This document shows, one piece after another, positions 17,140 to 25,306 of a stretch of DNA of 64,000 nucleotides (the first letter of the stretch is position 1; the number at the start of each line of letters is the position of its first letter). Source of the DNA: Flavobacterium soli DSM 19725. GTDB taxonomy: Bacteria; Bacteroidota; Bacteroidia; Flavobacteriales; Flavobacteriaceae. A program made the translations under genes and the position numbers. The DNA is taken from positions 124,001 through 188,000 of the forward strand of contig NZ_AUGO01000002.1 of assembly GCF_000422705.1 (NCBI RefSeq), read 5' to 3'. The notes under the pieces are model-generated. The model saw only the letters and a program-made list of their open reading frames with translations, was not told the DNA's origin and did not search any database.

Positions 17140-17277
17140 TGTAGGGGTGTACTTAATTTGATAGGAGTACAAATGATTATACGTAATGAGTTGTAAAAAA
17201 GTTACAGTGAATAGAAATATTTTTCAAATTTTAATAATTGTTTTGATTATTTAGTATATTTCCGAAAAATATATCTG

Positions 17278-19200
17278 ATGAAAATTCGTATAATTTCAGT
17301 CTTTTTTTTCATATTTTTTTGTACCCCAGCTTTTGCTCAAAAAAATATAGACCCAACCCCAATTGATGTTCAAAATGCCAGAAAACTTCGAGAAAAATAT
17401 CCTAAAGATGATGTAGCCATCATGGAAAGTCGCGAAGTTATTTCTTTCGACTTGAATAAAAGTGATGGAAAAGTTACGGTTAGTAATATAACCAATGAGG
17501 AATTAGTTAACATCAATCACCGGGCTGATATCCGTAAATATGAATTTTACGACAATGAATCGGAGATAGAAAGTTTCAGTTTGAAATATCGAAATGATAG
17601 AACAACTCCTTTTGCAATCAAAGATGAAATGTATAAGGACAAGGATCTGTTTTATATGGATGCTCGTGTAAAATACATGACAATTGACTTTCCGGTTCAA
17701 GGATACTCCTATAATTATCAAGTCAAGAAAAAATATAATGACGTCAAGTATTTTACTTCTCTATATTTTAATGATGAATTTCCAGTCTTAAAAAAAGAAT
17801 TTTTGATCACAGTTCCGGAATGGTTAACGGTGGAGTTAAAAGAATTCAATTTTGAAGGTTGTAACATCAAGAAAACAAAATCGGTTGATCCCGCAACCAA
17901 GGCTACCGTATATAAATATACAATGGAAAATGTTCCTGCTCATTTTGATGAAGAAAATGCTCCAGGAAGAAGCTATTTGTATCCTCATATTTTGGTGATT
18001 GCTAAATCTTTTAAGAATAAGGACAATCAAGTAACTCTTTTTAATTCGACTGCTGATTTGTATAAATGGTACAAGTCGTTGATTGGCATGATGCAAGACG
18101 ATCCAAGTGTATTCAAGGACAAAGTTGCTGAACTAACTGCCACTGCTAAAACTGACGAAGAAAAAATCAAGAACATCTATTATTGGGTTCAGGACAATAT
18201 TCGCTACATCGCTTTTGAGGATGGAATTGCAGGTTTCAAGCCGGATGAGTCTAATAATGTTTTCAGTAAACGTTATGGCGATTGCAAAGGAATGGGGAAT
18301 CTAATCAAGCAAATGCTTACGGTTGCAGGTTTTGATGCCCGTTTGACATGGATTGGGACAAAACATATTGCCTATGATTATACCACACCATCTCTGGCAG
18401 TTGACAATCACATGATTTGTACGCTTTTTTACAAAGGGAAAAAATATTTTCTAGATGGTACTGAAAAGTTCAACTCCTTTGGTGAATATGCGGAGCGAAT
18501 TCAAAACAAGGAAGTGATGATTGAAAACGGCGACCAATTTCTGATCGAAAAGGTGCCAAGCGTTAGCAGTGAGTTCAACAAGGAAATCTTTAAAGCCAAT
18601 TTGAAAATTGTTGACGGGAAATTGCAAGGAACTTGTTCTAAAAGTTTTGCAGGAGAAAGTCGTTCGCAGCTTTTACACATCATGAATTCCCTTAAAAGTG
18701 ATAAAAAGGATGAGGCATTGGAACGCTATCTTTCAAAAAGCGATAAGAACATCAAGGTTCAAAACATCAAGAGTTCGGATTTAAAAAACAGGGATCAAAA
18801 GCTGACGATGGATTATGAAGTTGCAGTAGAAAACAGGGTTTCGGATTTTGATAATGACATGTATATCGATTTAGAATACATGAACGAATATAAAAACTTC
18901 GAGCTCAAAGACCGTAAAACCGACTACGAGTTTGATTATAAAACCAACTATGAATCGAATGTTTCGCTTGCAATTCCGGCGGGATACAAGGTGACCAAGA
19001 TGCCAGAAAACCTCGCCATCAATGAAAATAATTTTGCAGTTGATGTGAAATTTATTCAAACAGGCAATGAAATTTCGTACAAGAAATCTTTTGTATTCAA
19101 AAATGGCGTGATCAAGGCAAATGAAGTGGAGAAATGGAATGCATTTGTAAAAAACCTGCAAGAAACCTATAACCAACAAATTATCTTATCAAAACAATAA
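17278..19200 (+). CDS. Exported DUF3857/transglutaminase-like protein with intact catalytic triad
   Basis: A 640-residue protein with a signal peptide (MKIRIISVFFFIFFCTPAFAQ). A DUF3857-type beta-rich N-terminal region is followed by a transglutaminase-like domain, with YWVQDNIRYIAFEDGIAGFKP leading to YGDCKGMGNL (Cys in GDC), VDNHMI (His) and YFLDGTEK (Asp). The C-terminal third is a beta-rich DUF2569/DUF3858-like region ending KNLQETYNQQIILSKQ. Such proteins are common as pairs in Flavobacteriia; their substrate is unknown and peptidase or crosslinking roles are both possible. The paralogous gene starts 10 bases after the stop, so they are probably one operon. Confidence 0.85.
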   Translation: MKIRIISVFFFIFFCTPAFAQKNIDPTPIDVQNARKLREKYPKDDVAIMESREVISFDLNKSDGKVTVSNITNEELVNINHRADIRKYEFYDNESEIESFSLKYRNDRTTPFAIKDEMYKDKDLFYMDARVKYMTIDFPVQGYSYNYQVKKKYNDVKYFTSLYFNDEFPVLKKEFLITVPEWLTVELKEFNFEGCNIKKTKSVDPATKATVYKYTMENVPAHFDEENAPGRSYLYPHILVIAKSFKNKDNQVTLFNSTADLYKWYKSLIGMMQDDPSVFKDKVAELTATAKTDEEKIKNIYYWVQDNIRYIAFEDGIAGFKPDESNNVFSKRYGDCKGMGNLIKQMLTVAGFDARLTWIGTKHIAYDYTTPSLAVDNHMICTLFYKGKKYFLDGTEKFNSFGEYAERIQNKEVMIENGDQFLIEKVPSVSSEFNKEIFKANLKIVDGKLQGTCSKSFAGESRSQLLHIMNSLKSDKKDEALERYLSKSDKNIKVQNIKSSDLKNRDQKLTMDYEVAVENRVSDFDNDMYIDLEYMNEYKNFELKDRKTDYEFDYKTNYESNVSLAIPAGYKVTKMPENLAINENNFAVDVKFIQTGNEISYKKSFVFKNGVIKANEVEKWNAFVKNLQETYNQQIILSKQ

Positions 19201-19210
19201 ACAAAAACGA

Positions 19211-21358
19211 ATGAAAAAACTATTACTATGTTTTCTAGTACTGCTTTCTGCAGCGACATTTGCACAAGATAAAGCTGAAATCAAGGAATTTTTCTGGGGA
19301 AAAGGAGATGCCTTCAAAAATGCCAATACGGTTCCCGATAAATGGAAAGGCGAATCGGCTGTGATTATCTTTAAAAATGATTATTATAACTTCCATAAAT
19401 TCGGAAAAAGCGTTACCTATACTTCGGCGGTTAGAAAAAGAATTAAACTGCTTGATGCAGCTGCCGTTCTTGAGTTTTCGGAGTTTTCTTTTAATGAAAG
19501 ATTTTATACCAATAAAGGTTTTTCGTTTAAAAAAGGAACAACAACCATTGGTGTGAAAATTGTAAAGGCAAATGGCACCGAGATTGAAATTGATGTAGAA
19601 AAAGAAGCCAAAACAATTGATGACGAAAAGAAAGTAGCGATTGCAAATTTAGAAATTGGCGACATCATCGATTTTTATTATTATACGGTTGAACCTTTTA
19701 AATCGTTTTATGAAGTAGGTTTTGATCCAGTTGAAACTACTCTTGGCGATATTTATCCAACCATGGAAATGAAGGTGCAGTTTGAAACAGAGAATGATTT
19801 CTTCATCAATTTCAATACCTATAATGGAGCGCCAGAACTAAAAGAAACCTTCAATAAAGGTGGCGAAAGAAAGTATGAACTGGTTGCGAAAGATATAGAA
19901 AAAGATGAATTCCCGAGATGGTTTTATCCAGCGGTAGAATTGCCATTTTATAAATTCCAGGTTTATTTTGCACGCTCTTCACGTTTTGAGGCTGGAGCCG
20001 AAGCCTTCCTGTCGGAAAAGGAAAGTATCATCAAAAAAACAGTTACCAAAGACGATGTTTTCAATTATTATAGCAACAAATTTAGACCTTCCGGCGACAT
20101 CAGCCAGATTAATTCTTTTATAAAATCTAAAAACTTTAAGAGTGATGAGGAGAAAGTTAGGGAAGTCTATTATTATACCCGTCACATCTATTTTACTCGA
20201 TATTTTGAAGCCTTTGTAGCCAATGAAACCAACATGTTCTATCCTTTTGGGTTCTACAATAATCCTATTTTTATCAATACCGAGGAACAATTCATCAACC
20301 ATTTCATGGCCTTTTTGAAAAAGAATGAAATAGAATATGATATCATCATTGGAACGGCAAGGTATAACGGACCTATAAATGATCTATTGATCGAAAAGAA
20401 TGTAACCTTATTGTTGAAAGTGAAAACCAAGGAGCCTATTTATTTGGAGTTTTTCACGCCGTTTTCAAGTGCCCAACAGTTCAACTACAATTTGGAAAAC
20501 ACAGAGGCCTATTCGCTTCAGCTTTCAAAAGGGAAACGTGTTGTAGATGCTGAAAATGTGACATTGCCAAAGACAACTTCGGCAGATAATGTTTCGAAAA
20601 GAATTTCCAAAATCACTTTGGGAAAAAATCTATCTGACTTGAATGTTAGCCGGGTTTCCTCTTTCTTTGGGCATTTCAAGGAATATGAGCAATCGGATAA
20701 AATGGACTTCTATGATTTCGTTGATGAGGATTATAAAAAGTACAACACGGAGTCTTTGTTTGATTTGATCAAAAACAAAAAGAAGCAAGAGCAGTACAAA
20801 AAAGAATTCAAGTCCTTGATTGCGAAATTGAAAGACAAGAAAAAAGAAGAGCTAAAAAAATCGGTTTCACGAGAATTTGGTTTTGAAATCGATGAGGTGG
20901 CCTATGAAGTGGAAAACACGGGGCGTTTTGGTAGCAACCAAGCTTTTGTTTACAAAGAAGATTTCTCGGTAAAAAACAACCTTGTCAAGAAAGCTGGAGA
21001 AAATTATATCATCGAAATTGGTAAAATTCTAACTGACCAAATTGAGATTGACAAGAAAGAAAAAGAACGCGACAACAACGTCTATATGAGCTATCCGCGA
21101 TCGTTTGACAATGAAATTGTTTTTGAAATTCCAGCAGGTTATACCGTTACAGGTTTAGAAAAGCTGAATAAAAAGGTCGAAAACGAAACCGGAATGTTTA
21201 GCAGTACCGCTACTGTAAAAGGAAATCTCTTGACGATTAAAACATTCAAAGAATATAAAAACTATTATGAGCCAAATGCCAATTGGGGAAAAATGGTTGC
21301 GTTCCTGGAAGCGGCTTATCAATTTACACAGGAAAAAATCTTGTTGAAGAAAAGCTAA
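19211..21358 (+). CDS. Exported DUF3857-like protein, transglutaminase domain degenerate
   Basis: A 715-residue paralogue-like neighbour of the preceding gene, with signal peptide MKKLLLCFLVLLSAATFAQ. Architecture is the same: beta-rich DUF3857-like front, helical middle with SDEEKVREVYYYTRHIYFT, and a C-terminal beta region ending EAAYQFTQEKILLKKS, closely matching the ending of its neighbour. Where the neighbour has YGDCKGMGNL, this protein has NTEEQFINHFMAFLKK, with no Cys in the expected place, so the transglutaminase domain appears inactive or altered. It probably acts with the upstream protein, since they are 10 bases apart. The enzymatic function is not established. Confidence 0.8.
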   Translation: MKKLLLCFLVLLSAATFAQDKAEIKEFFWGKGDAFKNANTVPDKWKGESAVIIFKNDYYNFHKFGKSVTYTSAVRKRIKLLDAAAVLEFSEFSFNERFYTNKGFSFKKGTTTIGVKIVKANGTEIEIDVEKEAKTIDDEKKVAIANLEIGDIIDFYYYTVEPFKSFYEVGFDPVETTLGDIYPTMEMKVQFETENDFFINFNTYNGAPELKETFNKGGERKYELVAKDIEKDEFPRWFYPAVELPFYKFQVYFARSSRFEAGAEAFLSEKESIIKKTVTKDDVFNYYSNKFRPSGDISQINSFIKSKNFKSDEEKVREVYYYTRHIYFTRYFEAFVANETNMFYPFGFYNNPIFINTEEQFINHFMAFLKKNEIEYDIIIGTARYNGPINDLLIEKNVTLLLKVKTKEPIYLEFFTPFSSAQQFNYNLENTEAYSLQLSKGKRVVDAENVTLPKTTSADNVSKRISKITLGKNLSDLNVSRVSSFFGHFKEYEQSDKMDFYDFVDEDYKKYNTESLFDLIKNKKKQEQYKKEFKSLIAKLKDKKKEELKKSVSREFGFEIDEVAYEVENTGRFGSNQAFVYKEDFSVKNNLVKKAGENYIIEIGKILTDQIEIDKKEKERDNNVYMSYPRSFDNEIVFEIPAGYTVTGLEKLNKKVENETGMFSSTATVKGNLLTIKTFKEYKNYYEPNANWGKMVAFLEAAYQFTQEKILLKKS

Positions 21359-21370
21359 ATTTCTTAACTA

Positions 21371-22333
21371 CTAAAACATCAAATCAACCTGATTGTTTAA
21401 CCTTTCGGTATAATAGTCAATCTTTCGAATGGCCCTGTTAAAGAACAAGTTTTGCTCTTTTATGCCTGATTGGTTCAGGGCCTTTGAATTGTTGATTTGC
21501 TGTTTAAAAAACTGATGCACGTTTTTACAAGCGTTTTCATTATCTGTAATAAAATACCCCAACAACGTATAAGGTACAAACATCGTCAGTTTTTCCTCCG
21601 TTTCAATCAGCATATTGTTGTTGAGTAGTATCAATTCATTATAATAGATCGAAAAATTCCCATCAGGTTTGTTGCATTTGTCGTGAATCAAGCTGATGAT
21701 TCTTTTTAAATCTTTGCACAAGGCATTGGCACTTTTCAGGTTGAGCATTCCGGCTTCATAGAAATATAAAATCTGTTGCAAACTACTGTTAATCGTGGTG
21801 TCGTTCCAAACTTCCTTGACACTCACGGTTTCATATATGCGTTTGAGTTGTAGCATATATTCCAAAAAGGATTCATCCACGACAAAGTTTTCGAAGCTCA
21901 CCTTCTTCTGATTCGGGTTCAGCAAGTTCAACCAAACATAAGCTTTGAATTTGGATAGGATCGTGCTGTCCATAAAATAAAACAACGGAATATCCTTGGC
22001 AGAATAAAACAGGATGGCCTTTGGATGCTTGGCCAACAGATCAATCTGTTCGGCTGATTTCTTGAAATACTGCAGCATGTCTTTCAAGGTTTCAATCTCA
22101 ATGGTTTTCTCTACAATGATTTTTTCTTCCTTTAAAAATAAATGGTCCAGCGAAATGGTATAATGATTTGCCAGCTGGATAGTTTCGTCAATGGAAAACT
22201 TACTCTTCCCCGAAATCCTTCGGTGTGAGGCATCATAGCTGATGTTCAATACCGAAGCAATTTCATCAATTATCGAAACCGACTTCGGGATTTGTTTTCT
22301 AATAGCCTTTAAAAGTAGTTCTTGGTAGTTCAT
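21371..22333 (-). CDS. Helix-turn-helix transcriptional regulator (Bacteroidota type, long C-terminal domain)
   Basis: A 320-residue protein whose first 65 residues form an XRE-like HTH: IIDEIASVLNISYDASHRRISGKSKFSIDE, continuing TIQLANHYTISLDHLF. The remaining 250 residues are mostly helical with no recognised domain, a layout seen in many Bacteroidota regulators encoded beside surface or secreted-protein genes. It is divergent from the lipoprotein/beta-barrel pair at 22437-23625. The 103-base gap between them carries an inverted pair of TTGCGATAATCACA-like sites, which are the best candidates for its operators. The signal it senses is unknown. Confidence 0.8.
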   Translation of the reverse strand: MNYQELLLKAIRKQIPKSVSIIDEIASVLNISYDASHRRISGKSKFSIDETIQLANHYTISLDHLFLKEEKIIVEKTIEIETLKDMLQYFKKSAEQIDLLAKHPKAILFYSAKDIPLFYFMDSTILSKFKAYVWLNLLNPNQKKVSFENFVVDESFLEYMLQLKRIYETVSVKEVWNDTTINSSLQQILYFYEAGMLNLKSANALCKDLKRIISLIHDKCNKPDGNFSIYYNELILLNNNMLIETEEKLTMFVPYTLLGYFITDNENACKNVHQFFKQQINNSKALNQSGIKEQNLFFNRAIRKIDYYTERLNNQVDLMF

Positions 22334-22336
22334 AAT

Positions 22337-22403
22337 TTGCGATAATCACAAATATAAGAATTTATATAATTGATTTTCGCAATTTTATATGTGATAATCG
22401 CAA
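22337..22403. promoter_or_regulatory. Inverted operator-like sites between regulator and lipoprotein gene
   Basis: TTGCGATAATCACA at 22337-22350 and TGTGATAATCGCAA at 22390-22403 are inverted copies with one central mismatch. A third half-like TTTTCGCAA lies between them at about 22374-22382. The centre-to-centre distance of about 53 bp (roughly five helical turns) would suit a looping or tetrameric repressor acting on both divergent promoters. Read directly from sequence; binding by the adjacent regulator is inferred. Confidence 0.6.
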
Positions 22404-22436
22404 TAGGTTTGTGATGTGATTTTAATTCTACATCTT

Positions 22437-23018
22437 ATGAAAAGAATACTTTATGAAAATTTTGAATCGCTTTCGCAGTTCCTCAATTGGTGCTTAAAGC
22501 GAAAATGGCAATTTGCTGTAGTGTTGTGTTTTGCTTCCTGCACCGTTCACAATCATGTCAGTCGCGAGGATTATAAAAGCATCCCTAGCGATTTTTCAGG
22601 TAAATTCTATGATCAATTGGATACTATTGTAGCGCAATATAACAATAGGATTTATACCAAGAGCTTTATGAAAGAGCTTGCCAATATTGATAATATCAAC
22701 TATTCAAAACCTATAAAGATTGATATTAAGGAGAAGGAACTGTATTTGAGTTTTGAGGATGTCCATGCCAAGCAATATGTTTTGAAATTCTATGGGAAAC
22801 GGCACAAGAGCAAATTTGTGTTCTATACCAACTACCAAACCATTTCCTTTCCTATTGTTTTTATAACCAAGAGCGTTACCAAATATTCAGTCTTTATGCC
22901 TACGGACAACGAGATAATGTTTGAAGACAGTTATGTGAGCGAAGGAATGCTGCTGTTTTTTGGCGCGGGAAGTTCTTCTAAATCAGATAATAAATTTAAA
23001 CTTTTACAAAATGAATAA
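22437..23018 (+). CDS. Putative lipoprotein of unknown function
   Basis: The product has 193 residues from ATG 22437; an upstream in-frame GTG at 22416 is less likely. It has an unusually long polar N-region (MKRILYENFESLSQFLNWCLKRK) before the hydrophobic segment FAVVLCFASC, whose final Cys fits a lipobox. The mature part (VHNHVSREDYKSIPSDFSGKF) is not recognised. It overlaps the next gene by 8 bases, so the two are translationally coupled. The divergent HTH regulator and the operator-like sites upstream suggest specific control. Confidence 0.6.
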   Translation: MKRILYENFESLSQFLNWCLKRKWQFAVVLCFASCTVHNHVSREDYKSIPSDFSGKFYDQLDTIVAQYNNRIYTKSFMKELANIDNINYSKPIKIDIKEKELYLSFEDVHAKQYVLKFYGKRHKSKFVFYTNYQTISFPIVFITKSVTKYSVFMPTDNEIMFEDSYVSEGMLLFFGAGSSSKSDNKFKLLQNE

Positions 23019-23625
23019 AGTGATCCTTTTAGTTTTCATTGCCTTCAAGATGAATGCACAAGACACCATTGTTTTTCCAAAAATAGATTTATATAAACGA
23101 AACCTATTGGAGGTGAGTTATGGCATGCCTCTTGGTGATTTGGCCGATAAATATGAGGGCTCGATCAATACGGCTTTTTATATGCGAACAAAAATTGCAA
23201 AGCGACAATTTATAGATTTTGGGCTTGAACTTAGCGGTATAATCAAAGGAAGGAGTGTTGAATATAAACTCAATGATCAAACGATACTATTGGAAGGTAG
23301 CAGGACATCTTTTTTGTTGGGCTTTCGTTATACAAGATTTTTGTACCAATCACCGAATGAAAATTTCCACATCGAAACCAATTCTGGAATAGGCTGGAAA
23401 TACCTGCATTACAGCAAGCCCGAGGGTGAACCTTATGATGAAATAGATTTTAGTCCGACGCTAAATACTATTGGCTTGTCCCAAGGTGTGAAGATTATGT
23501 TCCATGGGTTTGGGGTGCAGTGTAGTTATCATTATGCACCATACGGTTTGTTCAACTCAAAAGCGGAGCGAAACTTTGGAGCTTCGTCTTTCAATATTGG
23601 TGTGTCAGGAAGTTGGAATTTTTAG
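23011..23625 (+). CDS. Putative outer-membrane beta-barrel protein
   Basis: The product has 204 residues from ATG 23011 (MNKVILLVFIAFKMNAQ, a signal peptide). The mature chain shows alternating hydrophobic/polar strands of barrel type, for example FIDFGLELSGIIKG, SFLLGFRYTRFLY, GVQCSYHYAPYGLF and the terminal FNIGVSGSWNF ending in Phe. This matches an 8-strand-sized outer membrane barrel. An in-frame start at 22960 would lie inside the preceding gene and spoil the signal peptide. Paired with the upstream lipoprotein, it probably forms a small envelope module of unknown role. Confidence 0.7.
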   Translation: MNKVILLVFIAFKMNAQDTIVFPKIDLYKRNLLEVSYGMPLGDLADKYEGSINTAFYMRTKIAKRQFIDFGLELSGIIKGRSVEYKLNDQTILLEGSRTSFLLGFRYTRFLYQSPNENFHIETNSGIGWKYLHYSKPEGEPYDEIDFSPTLNTIGLSQGVKIMFHGFGVQCSYHYAPYGLFNSKAERNFGASSFNIGVSGSWNF

Positions 23626-23675
23626 AAAGTATCTTGTCCTAAAATAAGGTTGCATTTTACACTTAATCACTACAG

Positions 23676-23719
23676 ACAAAAACCGCAAAACAACTTGCGG
23701 TTTTTTGTTTATATTCGCT
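23676..23719 (+). repeat. Direct repeat copy 1 (contains terminator hairpin)
   Basis: ACAAAAACCGCAAAACAACT continues to TTGCGGTTTTTTGTTTATATTCGCT. Copy 2 at 26652-26696 is the same with one extra A and two base changes. Within it, AACCGCAA / TTGCGGTT plus a T run is a good terminator for the beta-barrel gene (23682-23706). The two copies bracket the unknown-gene block. Confidence 0.75.
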
Positions 23720-23838
23720 ATGTGGATGGTAATGAGGTGTAGTAAAGAAAAAATTTTCGGCAACAGCCCTCTAACCACGAGATGTTTGGGATAATATGTT
23801 TTGTCAAAACGAACAAGTTATGAAAGAAAAATTTAGAC

Positions 23839-24225
23839 ATGATGATTAATGATATTGCAAATATCTTATCAAATAGCTGTGGTCTAGCAGGTATTTTTAT
23901 TTGCATATACAAACTGATCAAAATTTTTGAATCGAAGGATATTAGTGATGATTGGTTAAATGGAATTTGGCTTTCGGGCCTAATCGCTTTTTTAATTAGA
24001 CTAGCTGGACAGATGCTTAATATTGCGGATATGTTCAGAGCAGTATCAGACGCGAATCGACCTGATATAAATTCTGTTGCAGTTTCATTGAACAAGGCAA
24101 CTTTAAACATATTAAACGGTTTGATTATTTTGATCATCTTACTTATTTTATGGGGGCTTTTGAAAGGACTAATAACATATAAAAGACAAACACGGTCTAG
24201 GACACAAGCAGGAATTAATACCTGA
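23839..24225 (+). CDS. Small membrane protein of unknown function
   Basis: The product has 128 residues from the first of two adjacent ATGs. Three hydrophobic segments are visible (SCGLAGIFICIYKLIKIF, WLNGIWLSGLIAFLIRLAG, ILNGLIILIILLILWGLLKG), and the tail is basic (YKRQTRSRTQAG). No family was recognised. It lies just inside the left copy of the direct repeat flanking the unknown-gene block, and has no partner gene in an overlapping arrangement. Between 23720 and 23838 nothing else was seen. Confidence 0.55.
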   Translation: MMINDIANILSNSCGLAGIFICIYKLIKIFESKDISDDWLNGIWLSGLIAFLIRLAGQMLNIADMFRAVSDANRPDINSVAVSLNKATLNILNGLIILIILLILWGLLKGLITYKRQTRSRTQAGINT

Positions 24226-24262
24226 TTCTGTAAAATAATCTACTTTCTGTGAACGAGTGATA

Positions 24263-24297
24263 TACTAGCACAAGAAGTGTTAGTAACATAACGTTAT
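24263..24297 (+). repeat. Hairpin plus palindrome upstream of unknown gene
   Basis: The stem TACTAGCAC / GTGTTAGTA (one G-T pair, loop AAGAA, 24263-24285) is followed by the perfect palindrome ATAACGTTAT (24288-24297). It lies 24 bases before the start of the 24321 gene. It could be a terminator without a T tract or a recombination-type junction; function is unknown. Confidence 0.4.
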
Positions 24298-24320
24298 ATC
24301 TATTTATAAAAACGTCTTCT

Positions 24321-25145
24321 ATGAAAACAAACTTGACAGTTATATTGTCTTTTATTATTTGCTTCACTTTATCAGCCCAAAATTTAGAAGTAAAATATTT
24401 AAACCGATTTGTCGATACGCTTCATAATTATAAGCTATTACACCTTTTTGAATTAAAAATAGAAAATATATTAAATGACAATTCTCATGCTTTTAAAATT
24501 TTAGAAGCCGAGCTTGAAGATAGTTTATCTAGAAAACACAAATTGGATTATTTTTATTCGGATTGGCCTTACGAAGGAACGGATAGTATTTTGAGAATAT
24601 CTTTTGTAAGCAAAAAAGAAATAAAAGATGTTAAATCTATAAAAGGAAAAATAAAATACTTCTTTCCAGATTATGCTAATAATTCGATAATCATGATTGA
24701 TAAACTTAAGGAAAAACGTAACACAATAATTTTTCAAAATAACGATTTAAAGATTGCCATGATTGATTTAAGCAAATTAAGTATTTTAAAACAAACCAGT
24801 CAAAAATCTTATAATACAGAGGTAAAGCGTTTAATAGAGATCAATAACCTAAACAGCAAACTATTTAAATATTTTTTAGATGAACATTATAAAATGTTCA
24901 AAGGTTTTATTAATGAATTTATGCTATATGCAGAAGATCCAAAAGACATTTTGACAAGTATTGATACAAGTGAAAGTGAAAATATGTTATTGGGAGGAAC
25001 AGCTAATGCTAAAAACTCAAAAATAAAAGTTTTCTTTAGTAGAGTTGGGAGACCTTTCAATTCAGCTAAAATTTTTATAGAAAACAGTGTGTCGGTAAAA
25101 GAAATGTCATTTGAGTGTTACTTTAAAAATTCAAAAAATTTGTAA
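24321..25145 (+). CDS. Exported protein of unknown function
   Basis: A 274-residue protein with a signal peptide (MKTNLTVILSFIICFTLSAQ). The mature chain is polar, Lys/Asn-rich and probably helical (YLNRFVDTLHNYKLLHLFEL, ILEAELEDSLSRKHKLDYFY), ending in a beta-like tail IFIENSVSVKEMSFECYF. No domain was recognised. It is flanked on the left by the hairpin/palindrome at 24263-24297 and on the right by the large inverted repeat at 25175-25290, the arrangement expected of a mobile single-gene unit. Codon use is AT-rich relative to the housekeeping genes. Confidence 0.6.
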   Translation: MKTNLTVILSFIICFTLSAQNLEVKYLNRFVDTLHNYKLLHLFELKIENILNDNSHAFKILEAELEDSLSRKHKLDYFYSDWPYEGTDSILRISFVSKKEIKDVKSIKGKIKYFFPDYANNSIIMIDKLKEKRNTIIFQNNDLKIAMIDLSKLSILKQTSQKSYNTEVKRLIEINNLNSKLFKYFLDEHYKMFKGFINEFMLYAEDPKDILTSIDTSESENMLLGGTANAKNSKIKVFFSRVGRPFNSAKIFIENSVSVKEMSFECYFKNSKNL

Positions 25146-25174
25146 TCCGATAGTCGAATATCCACAACAGTTCC

Positions 25175-25290
25175 CCGATAACGTGCGAACAATGTCATTA
25201 AGTTAAGCCGTTTAGTTGTCGTTCCTCGGAAAGACAAAACGGACTGTTTATATCCTTAACTTAATGACATTGTGCTCTCGCTAGCAGGAG
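25175..25290. repeat. Large imperfect inverted repeat (MITE- or attC-like hairpin)
   Basis: Perfect 18-bp arms CAATGTCATTAAGTTAAG (25190-25207) and CTTAACTTAATGACATTG (25255-25272) enclose a second stem CCGTTTAGTTGTC / AGACAAAACGG (25208-25220, 25232-25242) around GTTCCTCGGAA. Outside the arms the pairing continues imperfectly (GATAACGTGCG against CTCTCGCTAGC). The whole can fold into one hairpin of about 100 nt. There is no T tract at the end, so it is not a standard terminator. It fills most of the 161-base gap between two unknown genes. Confidence 0.7.
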
Positions 25291-25306
25291 TACACTGATA
25301 ACTAAT

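Noticed and set aside
25175-25290. Large hairpin as an ordinary rho-independent terminator
   Set aside because: There is no T tract after either arm, and the size and two-part stem are beyond a normal terminator.
25175-25290. Large hairpin as a confirmed integron attC site
   Set aside because: The GTTRRRY core consensus is not met at either end and no integrase gene is in the window, so it is only listed as a possibility.
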